Positions 44,853 through 57,548 are shown, numbered from the stretch's first letter. The stretch is 64,000 nucleotides of DNA from Mycogone perniciosa (GCA_025331125.1 JAOALB010000113.1:62001-126000), one strand, 5' to 3'. Program-made: numbers and translations. The notes: generated by a model from the letters alone, not told the origin.

Positions 44853-46064
44853 CTTGTTCTTGTAAACGAGCGAATGCTAATAGCTAGTATTCTTGTCCGC
44901 GTAGACTGGAGCAACGCGTCTGGCGAGTTTGTGAGGCACGAAGCTCAGGTTACCAGAGCCCAGCAAATGACCCGTATGGACGGACCCTGGTGAGGTTCCA
45001 GTTGATGTAACGAATAATACGGCACAGAGGTGGGAGCAAAATCTAGAGTGGCATCATGAAACCATATGCCGCCGACATATAGTACAGAAAAGCAACGATA
45101 GGGAAGCTTCCAATGCGAGCAAGTGATGAATTGGGAATGGCGAGAAAAGAAGATGGCGGGAAGAAAAAAACACAGTCCAGTCCAGCTGGCATTGGCATCC
45201 TTTTGGGGCTCTCATGCAGGATGCATGGTACTATGGAGTGCTATTTCTGAAATAATGTCCCACCAACAGCCTCACAAACACAAGGGGGGCTGGCTCTTGC
45301 GTCCAGAATAGTCGTGTCAGCGAATTCAACCTAACCCGGCTTGCATCGTATCCGGATCCTATCTTCCTTCGCCAATCATCCGCTTTGATTCTGCTAGCAA
45401 ACTCCGTATGGGGTGCAGGGGATAAAGTCAGCCGCAGCCTAATGGGGCGCAAGCTGGCCAAATTTAGCATCAACGACATCAGTGGCTTTCCTCCAGATCA
45501 AGGGATAATAGAAAAGGAACCAACGGCACGTCAGATTTCTATTTATTAGCACTCCCTTTGTTCTTGCGCTTTTCCTCTCCCCACTTTGTGGTAATAACAC
45601 AATGTTTGGCGTCAGCCGGTTGCGCTCTTTTATGACTTACATCTCACATGCTTGGAATGGAGCCCAGATATCCGCTTTGTTGACCTCTTTTTCGCTGCCT
45701 AGTCGATCATCTCTACAACTGAGAAACCCAAAATAACACAGCTCAGCATCCGGATAATCGCTTTCCTTTGACTAACTCCCGTTGAACCCTTGTGGGGGGG
45801 AGACTATGCTGCTTCTCGGGCGACACCGCCATGTTTCATATGCCAAAGGAGCCACGAGTGGGGGTATATTAATACTATAAAGATGAGATGATCGGAACAA
45901 GTTGTCATTACTAAATACGAAAATTTTCATATCACTGGAATCCTGTTGGCCAAGACTTTGCGAGTATGCACAGAGCAAGGCTACTTTCAAATTACAATGC
46001 GCAATTAACAGTTTGACCGAAATTCATTGCCAACGGAAGTCTGATTGAAGCTAAATACAACCAA
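44853..46064. other. Intergenic, no supported gene
   Basis: 1.2 kb between two reverse genes. Only short frames without domains are present. An ACTCCGTA motif half lies near 45411. Confidence 0.35.
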
Positions 46065-47757
46065 CTAACCACCGCCATCGTAGCGGTAGTAGTAAGTCTT
46101 TTGGTTGTTCAGCTTCTTGCTGTAGGACCAATCTGTCTTCTTGGTCTTGAATTGTTCCAGGTCTCGGCCACGCTCTTGATCCTTGCGAACCACCCGCTTC
46201 GTCTCGTCCGACACGCCCGCCATGCCCACGGCTCCGCGAGGCACAACTTCGCGGCCGCGGCCACGGCCGTTAGTGAGAGCTACTTGACTGTCACCGTTAG
46301 CTTCCGTTCCATCGTTGCCCGCCGCTTCGATAGCTAGCTGCTCGGTCCGCTCTTCCTCAGTAGGATAGTTGTGGAGGTTTTGACGGAAGTATTTGTTCAA
46401 AGAACGATGTCCAACTGATCTTCCGCTGGGAAGGTGAAGCTCATATTCATCATAGAAAGCCGCATGAGTGTGCTTGTGGGCACGAGAATGCCAGCCATCT
46501 GCTTGGTGATGATGCCGGGGGTCATGGCGAGAGTGGTGAGGGTGCTTGCTCAACCGCTCGAACTGGTGAATATGACCTTCGGCAGGAACAGCAGTCAAAT
46601 CCGCAGAATCAAGAGACGAAGCTGAACTGTCTGTTTCCCATCCATCCTGATCTTCACCTCCCTCCAGCACCTCTCCATCGGGTCCGGTAGCCTTGGCTTC
46701 TCGGCGTGCGCCAAGTTTGGCACCGCCGGTACCATCCTCTGTTGAGCCATCCTCTGATTCGTCATCGTCTGAGTAAGTGCTCCTGAAATCGTAGTAATCA
46801 CCAATAGCCAATTGCTCTTGCTCTGTGGTGTATGGGATCTTGCAGTGGCCCTTGTCTCTCATGTGTGTTTGGACAGCGAAGAGAGTCGACTTAACCTTGC
46901 CACAGCTAAGACACTGGTGATCCTTACTGACTTTGTCCTGGAGGTATTGAACCAAACCGTCCAAGTTGACAAGATACGTCTTTTCAGGGATGAACATGCC
47001 GTGGAAGCGTTCCATGTGGTGGGCGTTGAGAGGAGGTGTCGGGGACTCATAGTTGCAGAATATGCATGACCGTAAGTTCCATACTGGGTTGGATCCAGAC
47101 TGGACTGTGGTCGTTGAGGCCGAGTCTTGGCCGTTGGCTTCCTCTTCAGGGACAGGATGGGGGTTGGATGGCCGCTTAACGGGGGAGGGGCGCTGTTCTG
47201 TAACCTTTGCGTTCTGGAGACCCTCAACAACCTGGTTGAACTCGTCCTCGGCATCGGAATCAACGTCCTCCTTTGAAACAGGAGCGGGTTCTCCGAGAGA
47301 GAAGGTTGAGCTGATGACGGAAGTGGTCTCATCATCCTGGCGCTTGACGGGATTCGCTTCGTTCTGTTTGTGCTTCTGGCTCAACAAGTGGTTCCTGAAC
47401 GCATTTTCGCTGTAATACGTCTTGTTGCAGGGCTCGCAGGAGCGCTCGAAAAACGCCTTGTCTGCTTCGGCTGTCGTTTCCGCACGAGCCTGGATGACCT
47501 TTTCGCTGAATATCTCGGCAGCAATGGGAGGCAAGGAAGCCACTCGTCGCTTCAAGTTGTATCGACTGGTAGCAGATGTTAGAGACGGCGCTGTAAAATT
47601 GGACAGCCAGAATGAGCCAAACTTACTGCCAGTCGCTCTTCATGTGAGTCTTTTGCAGATCGATGTTGCGATAGGCAACCTGGCAGGTATTGCATGTGTA
47701 CGGGTGGGAGATCGAGGTGGCCGGCCCTGCGGCGGCGGCGGCCTGGGCGCTCGCCAT
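46065..47757 (-). CDS. REI1: Cytosolic 60S subunit maturation factor REI1
   Basis: Two exons, 47627-47757 and 46065-47565 (61-nt intron), encode 543 residues. Four C2H2 fingers are seen: CNTCQVAYRNIDLQKTHMKSDWHRYN split by the intron, CEPCNKTYYSENAFRNH, CIFCNYESPTPPLNAHHMERFH, and CLSCGKVKSTLFAVQTHM. Between and after them are acidic linkers and a His-rich stretch (near 370-395). LPSGRSVGHRSLNKYFRQ and the terminal KTDWSYSKKLNNQKTYYYRYD are conserved in Rei1/ZNF622. The tail is the part known to probe the ribosomal exit tunnel. Rei1 recycles Arx1-Alb1 from pre-60S particles in the cytoplasm. Confidence 0.95.
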
Positions 47758-48480
47758 GATGGAGGAATGATATCAGTTGAGTTGCGCACGAGTCTGACGA
47801 TGAAAGGAGAGTCTGCTACGGTAGAAAATGGGCAGTTATTTAAGTCCAAAGGGCCGCAAAGGCACCGTCTTGAGCGCGTGACTCGATACTGACGCTGCTC
47901 CCGGAATTATTAATTCTGTGATTTGAGGAAGTTTTTGGTGGCGGGGTGTGTTGGCATCTGACGTAGAGATAGCGGGGTGGGTCATGCCCTGCATTTTGTT
48001 TTACAGAGAACGACAGGTGAAACTGTAAAAATCAGCGGGTGATTGGCACAGCAGGGCGCTGTTTGCTGGGGCCTTCCGTGGTTGAATACCCGGTGGCCTA
48101 ACAGAAGGAGTATGCGTTGCTGGTGGAAGCGAGGTACTGCGAGCTGTACTCCGCGCTCCGTATCTGATTTTCTTATCGCGCATCATCCCTAGCGCTTTCT
48201 GCAGGCGAGTGGCGAAGTACTACCGAACCTAATGGCGTGCTGTAGCACATCGAGAGCGCCTGAGCACCTTTGGGGTCCACTGACACTCAGCCTTGCACAC
48301 GACTGGCCCCGTTCTGCCACGGACATCCGTCACCATCATTAATCATACGTATCCATTCCATCTCCCTATGCTTCCATCGTCGTCTGCCGAATTCTCCCGT
48401 TTCCGCCATATCCTCATCTCTCATCACCTGAGGCATGGGCTGCGCGATACGCTCCTCCTGAAGCGGCGTCAACCCTAGCC
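47758..48480. promoter_or_regulatory. Divergent promoter of REI1 and the HECT ligase
   Basis: 723 bp between opposite starts. It contains a decayed motif copy (GTACTCCGCGCTCCGTA, about 48146-48162). No gene. Confidence 0.45.
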
Positions 48481-51400
48481 ATGAGCGCGCCCGCGCATAA
48501 GGCTCCCCCAGTCATGGCCCACGAGTCGTCTCACGGCCCCGATGACCACCGCCTCCGAAACACCCCTAAGTTGGCCGGTGAAGTCGATTTGCTTGCCGGG
48601 CTCTGGCAGGAGGCTCCATTCGCCCGTCTACCCCCTGACGCACCGGTGGAGTTGGGGAAGTACATCCAAGACGTTGAGAACCCTCGTCGCGTCTACGCCA
48701 TTCACCGGGCAAGCCGTCGGCATGACTTCCAGCTCCTTGTCTACAAGTATGTCCGCTCCAAGGTGTTCATCTAGTTCCTTTGAGAACAGCATTAACTTGA
48801 GACCTTTGAAGATACATATTCCAGCTGCGCAACGGCTGTGGTGCTCCGAAGTGCACCACGGCTACATGCTTCACTTGCCGAAAGCGGCTCGCCGGCAAGG
48901 CTCCAATCCGAAGATACAATCCCACAAGCGCGAGAACACTGGCAGTCCATCTTGCTAGCCAAGACGATCCGGAGAGTGGTCTTTGCCCACACTTAGGTGT
49001 TCCCCGAGAAGTCCCTCCTGCTGTCAATAGTCTTATTTTCTCTGCACGACCCTCGCCCTCACCGCACCCAAGCTGCAAAGCATCCGACGTTCGGACGACA
49101 TCATCCCGCCGTAAGGCCGTACCGGGAGCCGACCCGAAGTTGTCTCAATTATCACCGACAAGAAAACCTCGATCGTCATCACCGGATAGACAGTCCGACA
49201 GTGTCAAAGATGGTGTTAATTCACCACCCGCAGATCCCCAGCCGTTGACTCCTGCGAATATCAGCGTCTCGGAGAAGCATGTGCCCAAAGATTACAGGTC
49301 GTTCGCGGTGGCCACCTTCGGCACTGTGGCTTTCAAGATGCTAGAGTGGTTGACTCCGCAGGCTATCGAAGCCATGTCAGAAAAGATTTCAGAACTGGGA
49401 GGTTTCCGCCACTCTCCCTCCGCCGATGTCAACCCCCCTTCAGCCGATGTCGATCCGGTTTCGAATTCTCAGGAGTCAGAACCGAAAGAACGCCCAGCCA
49501 AACTCCCACCCTTCACCGAGTCATCAAGAATCGATACAGTCTCAAAGCCGACAAAACCCCTTGGCGACGAAAACCGTGAGCTGTCTGCAGCCCCCGAAGC
49601 TATTCCTCAGTCCAAAGATACGTCTAAGCCTAAAAGGAATTCAAAAACCACCTTTCGCTCTCCTCCATCAAAAGCGGGCAATAAACGATCCCTGGAACCT
49701 GTTTCAATCTCAGCTGGAACCGAAGATACCAAGCCAGCTTCGAGACCTCCGAGTCTTAATGGATTCTACCCGGAAAAGCTAACACGTACAACGAAAAATG
49801 CTGCTATCATCGCACGGGGTGTCCCAGAGATACCTTCTAAACCTGCATTCTTCGAAAATGTACCCCCTCCAACTCCTCGTGTCGCAGAGGAAGTGGAACT
49901 CGGCCTTTCGGACGAAGAAGTTGACGAGAGGCAGGTAACCGATAAGGTTACCCCTGTTGCCAATAGGGGGCGGGTGGATGCACAAGCCAAACCAAAACCA
50001 CCACCATCAATACCTGAAGGAGATTCAACATCTGCCAATTTTCCTTTGCCTCAGTCTTTATCAAGGCTCAATGTTGAGCTCATAGACTTCATCTGCGACG
50101 TCTTCCAACAAGATCATACTTCAGAAACCAGGTTTTTCGGTCCCCTCGAAGCTCATGCCTCCTATCCCAAACCTCAAAACTGGCAACGCAAACTGGTCAG
50201 GGGACAATCAACACCACATACCTCATCGGCCAACCAATGGAAGACCTTCAATGAGCAGACCATATTCAACGTACTAAGCGACCCACATTCCCTCGTCTTA
50301 TCATTCTCAAGCGACGGCAAACTGTATGATTCCTACACATTATGGTATTGCATGCTACGCATGACTCGGGCTGCGCCAAGTCTAGTTTTCCACAGCCTAT
50401 GGATGGCGGCTGAGAGCTTGTTTGCTGTACCGAAATCTCTCAAATCATTACGATCTCCAGCCGCAGCCAAGGTGTTCCCGAGAAGTAGAAACTCCTTGAC
50501 TGACTTCGAAGTCGGATGTGTCATTTCGGTTTGCTTGCATGCCTTGGTGGCTGCAGCACCATTCGTCTCGGATTCCAAGACTCTATATGATATGTCGCGT
50601 ATCCGCTCTACTGGGCTGGTTTTGGGTGGCAATGGTCTATCCGCCAGACAGCCCCATTCGATATGCCTCGAGTACGAGGATGTGTTTTCCAACGACCTTG
50701 CGTTGAGGCTAGCTCGACGCCTGTTCTCTGCGATTTCTGCACGTCGTTCCTTTACTGACCTAATTCCAGAAGGTAGCAGAAACAAAGGTGACCTTGACAT
50801 CCTCCAGCCACTCCTGAACCAGCTTGACCTCCTACATTCTGGCCCCGTTCGGGTTTTAGAATTCACACAGGCTGAACGTTTACTGCATGAGACACGGGTC
50901 CCCACGCTCCTACTTGACTGGGCAAGAGCTGTTCTCCTAAGTGAGTGGGATGGAAACCCTGAAATCAAGAATACTGGCCCCTTTCACGGGGCGTTGTCCC
51001 TCATCTCCACCATGTGTAAGTTGAATCGAGGGTTATTATATGATGTATCAAGTCTAGACGCTGACAGAACGCAGACGAGAACAGGAACGTGCTTCTCCTG
51101 GGTGATATTCAGTTCCGCGTAGACTACTTTTCTGAACGACTAGACACGATGGAGATGCCAGTTGCGTGGGTGGATTTTGATCCCTCGCGAAAAAAGAGCC
51201 ATATTTTGGATTACCCCTACCTCTTCAGTCCGGAATCGCTCGTCACATTCTTCCGCTCTATCAACTTTGCAAGAATGAGTAGGATGTTTGAGGAATCGAG
51301 CTCGCTCAAGACGCGGATGAACGCCATTGTAGACCCTGGAAGCTTGATAACGAACCCTCACCACAAAACTGTGCTGAAGGACTTGCTCAAAACGGCATCC

Positions 51401-52555
51401 TCGAAATATCTGGTTCTTGACATCGGGCGAGAGAATGTGCTTCGGGATGCATTTGATCAACTATGGAGGCGGCAACAACGTGAGCTTTTGCGCCCTCTGA
51501 AAGTCCACCTCGGAGAAGACCGCGGCGAAGAGGGGTTTGACTCAGGCGGCGTACAGCAGGAGTTCTTCCGACTAGCTATTGCCGAGTGCCTCGACCCTAA
51601 ATATGGAGCATTTGCCGTTGACGATAGAACTCGAATGGCATGGTTTGTTCCGGGCTCAGTTGTTGAGGAATGGAAGTTTGAGCTCGCGGGCCTTATTATG
51701 TCTTTGGCAGTTTACAATGGCCTCACGTTACCGGTCACCTTTCCCAAGGCCCTCTATCGAAAATTGCTTGGCGAGCCAGTCGAGGAACTTTACCACATCG
51801 CGGATGGATGGCCGGACTTGGCAAGTGGACTCATGACCTTGCTGGAGTGGAATGAGAAGGATGGGCAGGTCGAGGATGTATTTGCGCGAACTTACGAGTT
51901 CTCGGTGCCGAGTATTGGACGCAATGTCACCCGAGAGATGACGAGGGAAAACCCCACATGGCCGCAGTCATTTGATCCGGAAAAGCTCAAGTGCATTCTG
52001 CCCAACGAATCGGAAGGGGATGATGAAGCTCCGCTCGTCACAAACGACAATCGCGATCAATACGTGAGCGATTACATTCGCTATTTGACCGATGTGTCCA
52101 TCCGGCCGCAGTTCCTCGCATTTGAGCGTGGGTTCAAGAGGTGTCTGGTGAACAAGTCCCTTTCACTGCTTAGTCCACAAATCCTCCAGTCAGTAGTAGA
52201 GGGTGTACAGGAAATTGTCGTTTCAGAGCTCCGACGATATGCACGCTACGTCGGATGGGATGCGTCACATCACACGGTTAAAGACTTCTGGTCTATCGTG
52301 AAGCGGTACGACGATAGGATGAAGCGCAAGCTGCTGGAGTTTGTAACGGCGTCAGATCGGGTCCCTGTGGGAGGGATGCGAAACCTTCAGTTTGTGGTAC
52401 AAAAGAACGGCGAGGAAGAAGGCGAGAATGGGCATTTACCCACGGCGTATACGTGCTACGGGACGCTGCTTTTGCCGGAGTACAAGGATAAGGAGGTTCT
52501 TAAGGAGCGGCTGGCAATGGCTCTGGAGAATGCGCAGGGATTTGGCTTTGCGTGA
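48481..52555 (+). CDS. HUL4: HECT E3 ubiquitin ligase with AZUL-type zinc finger (Hul4/UBE3A-like)
   Basis: Three exons, 48481-48746, 48812-51015 and 51075-52555 (65- and 59-nt introns), encode 1316 residues. The N-terminus has an AZUL-like zinc module (about 90-150; LRNGCGAPKCTTATCFTCRKR, ending GLCPHL), the domain seen in UBE3A. Residues 160-430 are Ser/Pro-rich and disordered; the middle is helical. The HECT domain fills the last 350 residues: RPLKVHLGEDRGEEGFDSGGVQQEFF opens it and LTLPVTFPKALYRKLLG lies in the N-lobe. Cys1284 in PTAYTCYGTLLLPEY is the thioester cysteine. The end FGFA is usual. The closest known type is yeast Hul4. A GTGTTC at the AZUL end could pass for a donor, but the frame reads straight through. 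Confidence 0.9.
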
Positions 52556-52834
52556 GAAGGCTGGGGTGGCCTCGCTCTAGATGAGCGCCTGTATCAAAGA
52601 CTTGTGGATTTTCTTTAGTTTAATCATTCGTAGATTTTGACGAGGCACGGAATATCCGCGCGTCTCGGACTGAAAACAGCGTTGAGCGTTGGTTTTGTAC
52701 TTGGAGTCTTCAGTCTTGTGTAAACTTTGCTAGCATGTATTAATTAGTATGGATTCCGTCTGCGGATAAGAAGGCCAATTACGGCCAGGGAGATATTTTG
52801 GGTTTAATAGAGGATGACTGTTTACTGAGAATAT

Positions 52835-53956
52835 TCAGTCTTTTATTTGTCTGACATTCAGGTTGATCCTCTTATTCTGCATCCACCCCTTCCATTCTTC
52901 AAATTCGCCATTTTCACCACCCGCTGGCCAGTCGGCCAGATAACTCGGACACGTATCCTTGAGCACCTTGGGCACACCATGCCAGGCGTACCTCGACTCC
53001 TGCGTCATGTAGATGGCATCTCCAGAACGGAGCCTCAAAAGGAGATACTTTTTCTCCCCCTCCTCCTCCTCCTCCTTCTCCTCGGACGGCGAGGAAGAGA
53101 CACCGTTCCCGTGATTAGGCGCAATCATGAAGAGGCCATCACAGCCAAAGCTCAGGCTCACGAGGCCCTTGTCCGTCTCCTCACTGACGTCGCGGTGCAT
53201 CATCATAGTGTCGCCGGGGGAGTAGAAATTGACAATGGCAGCCTGCGCGAGCGTCTGCGGGAAGAGCGTGGTTAAGAAGCTGGACAAGTCGGCGGGGAAC
53301 TGGGGCGGCGCTTCGTTTGGATAGATGCGGTTCGTCCAGTCGTATTGGCCGCCGAGGGTGACCCAGTGAAGGCGTCGCTGGAGGACTTGTTTGATGGAGA
53401 GGGGTTTGTGAACGGAAGGGTCTTTGGGGGTGAAGTTGGCGGGAGTTTCGGGGGAGTAGGAGAAGAAGGACTTGGAGGAGGAGGGATCTGGGTAAGGGAG
53501 GGAGTAGTGAAGATGGAGGTTGGTTTGGTGAGTAGGGTTGCCGAGGTCGCGATGGATCATGGTGTCTATGAGTACTGTTTGCACCTTTGGGGGTATGAGA
53601 GAGGGCAATATGAGGAGGCCTGAGACATGTTAGCCTCACTTTTATACAGAAAACCGCACAGAACAGACGTATAAGGGGCGAAGCCTACCAGGAAGAAGAG
53701 GGTGGTAGAGAATTGGCGCATCCTGAGCCTCTGCGCCGAACTCGGGTTGCAGATGAGAAAACGCCTCTGCGACCTGAGAGCGCGGAATGATGCCAGCTTT
53801 GCAGAATCCGTTCTCTTCCAGGGGTTTGCGAGGATCATCGATGCGCGAGTCGTCCAGCAGGATGGACTGGTCGAGGCGTGAGAATTGTTTCCATTCTGCT
53901 TTCATCTGCTCTGAGGGCTGCTCATGAGCGTCCAGATCCGCGACGCTGACTGTCAT
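52835..53956 (-). CDS. AlkB-family Fe(II)/2-oxoglutarate dioxygenase, ALKBH1-like
   Basis: Two exons, 53689-53956 and 52835-53619 (69-nt intron), encode 350 residues. The double-stranded beta-helix core starts near 200. NFYSPGDTMMMHRDVSEE gives the HxD pair of iron ligands, LVSLSFGCDGLFMIA is the strand after it, and LRSGDAIYMTQESRYAWHGVPKV gives the distal His. NKRINLNVRQ gives the 2-oxoglutarate-binding Arg pattern. A poly-Glu insertion (EEKEEEEEGE) sits between the strands, encoded by a CTC-repeat tract. Family members remove methyl groups from nucleic acids; ALKBH1 acts on tRNA and DNA in nucleus or mitochondria. The substrate here is not known. It is convergent with the HECT gene. Confidence 0.9.
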
Positions 53957-54402
53957 GGTTTCGGCTTGAAATTGTGTGTCTGTCGTCTTTTAGCAAGTAG
54001 ATTTTAAGAATGATGAGGTCTCGCTTGGTGAGAAGACGATTTGGGCGGATCTGTGTTGAAGTTGACTCAATCCAGTGTTTTGTGAAGCTGAAGATGGAAG
54101 TGGAATTAGTGCGTGGTGTCAATTTCTGGTGAGGTGGTGCTAGGCATTGACTGACTGAGCCTCGTGGTCTTGAGCTCCCCTCCCCGTCTTGCAAGAAGTC
54201 CAAAAAGTACCAAATTATATTATAGATGGTATATCTACTGTTTCTATAGTGTTTGCTGTATCTCTCAAATACTACATGTCGCTACAAATGACTTTCATAT
54301 CACATCGTTACTCGGGTGGCATAAAATCCCCCCTGTTGCTACAAATCGTTCACTCCCTGTGATTGCTCGCGTGCTCAGCATTACCACAATGGCTGAAAAT
54401 TC
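53957..54402. other. Intergenic, no supported gene
   Basis: Promoter of the dioxygenase and 3' region of the next reverse gene. Short frames only. Confidence 0.35.
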
Positions 54403-55947
54403 CTAAGCTTCGTTTGGCTTCGACCGCTTTGCAGAAGGTCGGATATCCATTGACAGCTCGTCTGCAGATGTGTTAGAGTCAAAGGACAAGGGCGATACAT
54501 GATCCCCGTCAGTCATGTTAAGTATTGTGTCGGTTACAAGAGCAGCCCTCTCATTCGCTTGCCGGATTGCATTGTCCCGCTGTTCTTTTGCCCAGTCACA
54601 GCCATTCCGAAACGCAGCAACCCCATCCCGAAATGCGTCAGGACCATCGATCAGAGCAGCTGCTTTGACTTGTGTCATGGCAAACCCATGTTTTGCTTCT
54701 GGAGTCTTTATCGGGTGGATGGTGTAGAGTCTCAACATTCCAGCATGGTAAATGGCCGTAAGGGTGTATGCCTTGTTGTCATACACTTGCTCCGGCAGTC
54801 CATATGACTGGAGCCTCTGCATTGCTCTGGCTCCTAATGCGCCGTCATAGCATGCCTGTCGTATTGCCACCCCCATTGACCCGTCTATCCCCTTTACGGC
54901 AAGGCAAAAGTTGGGCAGAATAGGGCGATCGCTCTGCGTTGAGGGAGCAATGTAATGGCTGAACTCTCGGCGAACTTTCTGGTGGAGCTGTTCGGGTCGA
55001 GTACCGTAGTACAAATCTGGGTTCCCAGCTACAAGCATGCCATCAGTCAGGGCTAGTAGGTTTGTAAACGGAGCCTCTCCGGCGACAGTCTTGAGATCTT
55101 TAACATCTCCGACTATTGTAGGAATAACGCTTGATGTGACCTGCCGTTCCATTGCCGCATGTGAGTCTGCTCGCCTAAACCTTCTAAAATCATCGTTTGA
55201 GAAGCGAGAGGGGGAGAGAGATGGCCGGCGCCGGGAAAATGCTTGACGGATTTCATTAATGTTGTCCGGTTCTGGCGGCAGTTGCCCGTTGGGGTATTCA
55301 TAATTATCAGGAAAGATGTTGTGGTCAATGAGATGTTGTGCAAAGGCTTGGTCGTATGGTCCCGTGTTTTTTGTCGTAGTAGAACCGGATCTCCTCGACG
55401 ACGATAGCTGCGAGTTGGGTCTTCGCCCTCTACTCGATGACACCTGCGAACCCCGTTTTCGCCCTCGGCTCGACAACCGGCTTGCGCTCATTTCTTCGTC
55501 TTGGTGGCTTTGAGGGTAATGCTGTTAACGGTCAGACAAAGACGGGACTAAAGGACAACGCTGAACTGTAGTAGGGCTGAGGCTTACACCTCGTAAATCT
55601 CTCAAATCAGGGCCACCGTGTAGTGCAAAGCGTTTTATTTCGTCTATAGAGTTTGGGGAGTACTGGGAGATGCAACACTCCGCAGCCTCATGGTCGTCAT
55701 GGTCGTCAGGGCTGTGTCGAGAGCCATGTTGGGAGGTCCTCCGCTCCAATTCGCGGAGAGCGTTCTTCGTGAGGGGTATCTTTGATAATTCGTCCCAGAA
55801 CCTGGCTGGTGGGAACATCGGATGGCTAAGCCTCGGCGTTTGTGTCTTCGGTGAACGGCGATGCGATGGATTGGGACTGAGGTCTCGACGGCGCTTATGG
55901 AGAGGCGAGGGTGATTGTGTTGTTGGAGGACTGCGTATCGCGCTCAT
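54403..55947 (-). CDS. Fungal protein of unknown function with a DUF7924-like core
   Basis: Two exons, 55588-55947 and 54403-55521 (66-nt intron), encode 492 residues. The N-terminus is Ser/Pro/Arg-rich with an FWDELSKIPLTKNALRELERR motif and a conserved-looking DLRG just before the intron. After it comes a Ser/Arg-rich linker and AFAQHLIDHNIFPDNYEYPNG. The globular core (about 230-430) includes EAPFTNLLALTDGML, RPILPNFCLAVKG, AIRQACYDGALGARAMQRLQ and YDNKAYTLTAIYHAGML. This block is common in fungal genomes, often in many paralogues, and its function is not established. The core faintly recalls restriction-endonuclease-like or protein-kinase-associated folds, but I cannot support either. Confidence 0.75.
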
Positions 55948-56306
55948 TGTGAAGGATATCGATGCCCTTTACTGGGCCAGAACGTAAGGAAGATGCTTTA
56001 ACTCTCGTAGATTGCGGATGAAAGGTGTCTGTGGCGATACGCGTGATGGATAAGGCGTGTCTATCGTCAGGTCGTTGATAGGTTTAGGTTGCTGGAGGTT
56101 CAAAGCTGGCCGCGAGAAGAGCCTCCATGCAAACGCTATAGGCACCCCGCGTGGCTACAGGGCTTAGCAAGGCGCTAAATGGCTAAATAACCCGCTAAGC
56201 CAGGAACTACTCGTAGATACCCGCCACACTAACGGCTCAAGATTTCAGTCAAGCCCATGTATGATCTCACCTCCATGATCTTATATTCACAACCAACGTC
56301 TATAAA
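55948..56306. promoter_or_regulatory. Divergent promoter of the DUF7924-like gene and MRX8
   Basis: 359 bp between opposite starts. It holds a run of short similar pieces (ggctaaataacccgctaagccagg) but no clear element. Confidence 0.4.
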
Positions 56307-57548
56307 ATGCTGTCATCAAGGATAAATCCGCCCAAAAGCGTCTTCCTCGCCTCCCCTCGTCTTGTATATCGAAATTCTCAAGCTTCGTTCTGTACATCAG
56401 CACCACGATGGCCTCGAGCGAGGACATTGCAAAAACTCTACGAGAAAGATGCAACTCAACAGCTCTATTCCAAGGCTAAGGGAACATTCAACTCCAAGCC
56501 CATAATCCCAGCCTCAATAGGCTCAATTGCAAGCCATTCACAACCATCTACTCCTAAGCAAGAGCATACGTCTCATGAACAAGACGAACCATCCGAACCA
56601 TCTCCCAAATCCAGCAAACGCTCTGCCCCCCCAGGCCTCAAACCACACATACAATCCCTCTTTACCAGCATCCTCATCCGCCAAAGCCCATCCTCCACCT
56701 CCCTCACAACCCAACCCACCACTCTCGAGCGCCAGAAAATCACCGCCGCAAGCGCTTTCTTCACCCAAGGCTTCCAATTCCTCTACTCCGCCGAGGCTCT
56801 CCGCCACTACGCCAAAAACGAGCACATCCCTGAAATCGTCGTCCTCGGCGCCTCCAACGTTGGAAAATCCTCGTTTTTGAATGCACTTGTGGGCAAGTTT
56901 GATGCCGCGAGGGTGAGTGCTAGACCAGGCAAGACCACTCTCATGAATGCCTTCGGCGTGGGACCATTACCCAAGATCCCCAAGGGACTGGTGAGGAAGG
57001 GGGAGAAGATGCCGAGGTATAGTCTTGTTGTCGTTGATACGCCAGGTTATGGATTCAGGAGCCAGGCGAGTTGGGGGGATTCTATCATCAAGTATATAAA
57101 GGCGAGGAAAACACTCCGCGGGGCGGTCGTCTTGCTCTCTTCGGAGAAGAGATTCATGGAGCAGGATCGGTGGCTGCTGAGATCCCTAGCTGAGGCAAAC
57201 ACCCGGACTCTGGTTGTGTTGACCAAGGCGGATAAAGGCGGCGGCTCATGGACCACGACATGCAGTGCAATGGCTGAGACACTGCAAGAGGAGCTCAAGA
57301 CTCTCGAAAAATCCATTGGAAATGACTGGAAGGAAGGGTCTGGCTGGAATCCAGACGTGTATATTACGTCGGCAGGCATGAATCGTGTGCCGAAACTTGG
57401 CAACGGTGGTGGCATGGGAGGCGTTAGAGCAGCTATTCTGGACATGGCGGGCTTTAACCTGGACGATAAGGAGATGAAGAAGAAGGACGAAACTGTCACA
57501 TATGGCGGACCGGTGGTTTCGTTTGATGACATTAAGTGGAAGACATGA
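56307..57548 (+). CDS. MRX8: Mitochondrial EngB/TrmE-Era-type GTPase, Mrx8-like
   Basis: A single-exon gene of 413 residues. The N-terminus is a mitochondrial presequence (Arg/Ser-rich, no acidic residues for about 40 residues). A low-complexity linker runs to about 120. The GTPase domain has G1 GASNVGKSSF near 185, G2 around RPGKTTLMNAF, G3 DTPGYGFR near 247, G4 TKAD near 310 and G5 TSAG near 352. The order and spacing are those of EngB (YihA/GTPBP8) proteins, which assist ribosome large-subunit assembly. Yeast Mrx8 is the mitochondrial counterpart. It is convergent with the C3HC gene, with only 130 bp between stop codons. Confidence 0.9.
   Translation: MLSSRINPPKSVFLASPRLVYRNSQASFCTSAPRWPRARTLQKLYEKDATQQLYSKAKGTFNSKPIIPASIGSIASHSQPSTPKQEHTSHEQDEPSEPSPKSSKRSAPPGLKPHIQSLFTSILIRQSPSSTSLTTQPTTLERQKITAASAFFTQGFQFLYSAEALRHYAKNEHIPEIVVLGASNVGKSSFLNALVGKFDAARVSARPGKTTLMNAFGVGPLPKIPKGLVRKGEKMPRYSLVVVDTPGYGFRSQASWGDSIIKYIKARKTLRGAVVLLSSEKRFMEQDRWLLRSLAEANTRTLVVLTKADKGGGSWTTTCSAMAETLQEELKTLEKSIGNDWKEGSGWNPDVYITSAGMNRVPKLGNGGGMGGVRAAILDMAGFNLDDKEMKKKDETVTYGGPVVSFDDIKWKT

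Noticed and set aside
48997..49020. Possible second intron in the HECT gene starting at GTGTTC after GLCPHL
   Set aside because: Reading straight through keeps the long frame, whereas splicing there to the next AG breaks it.
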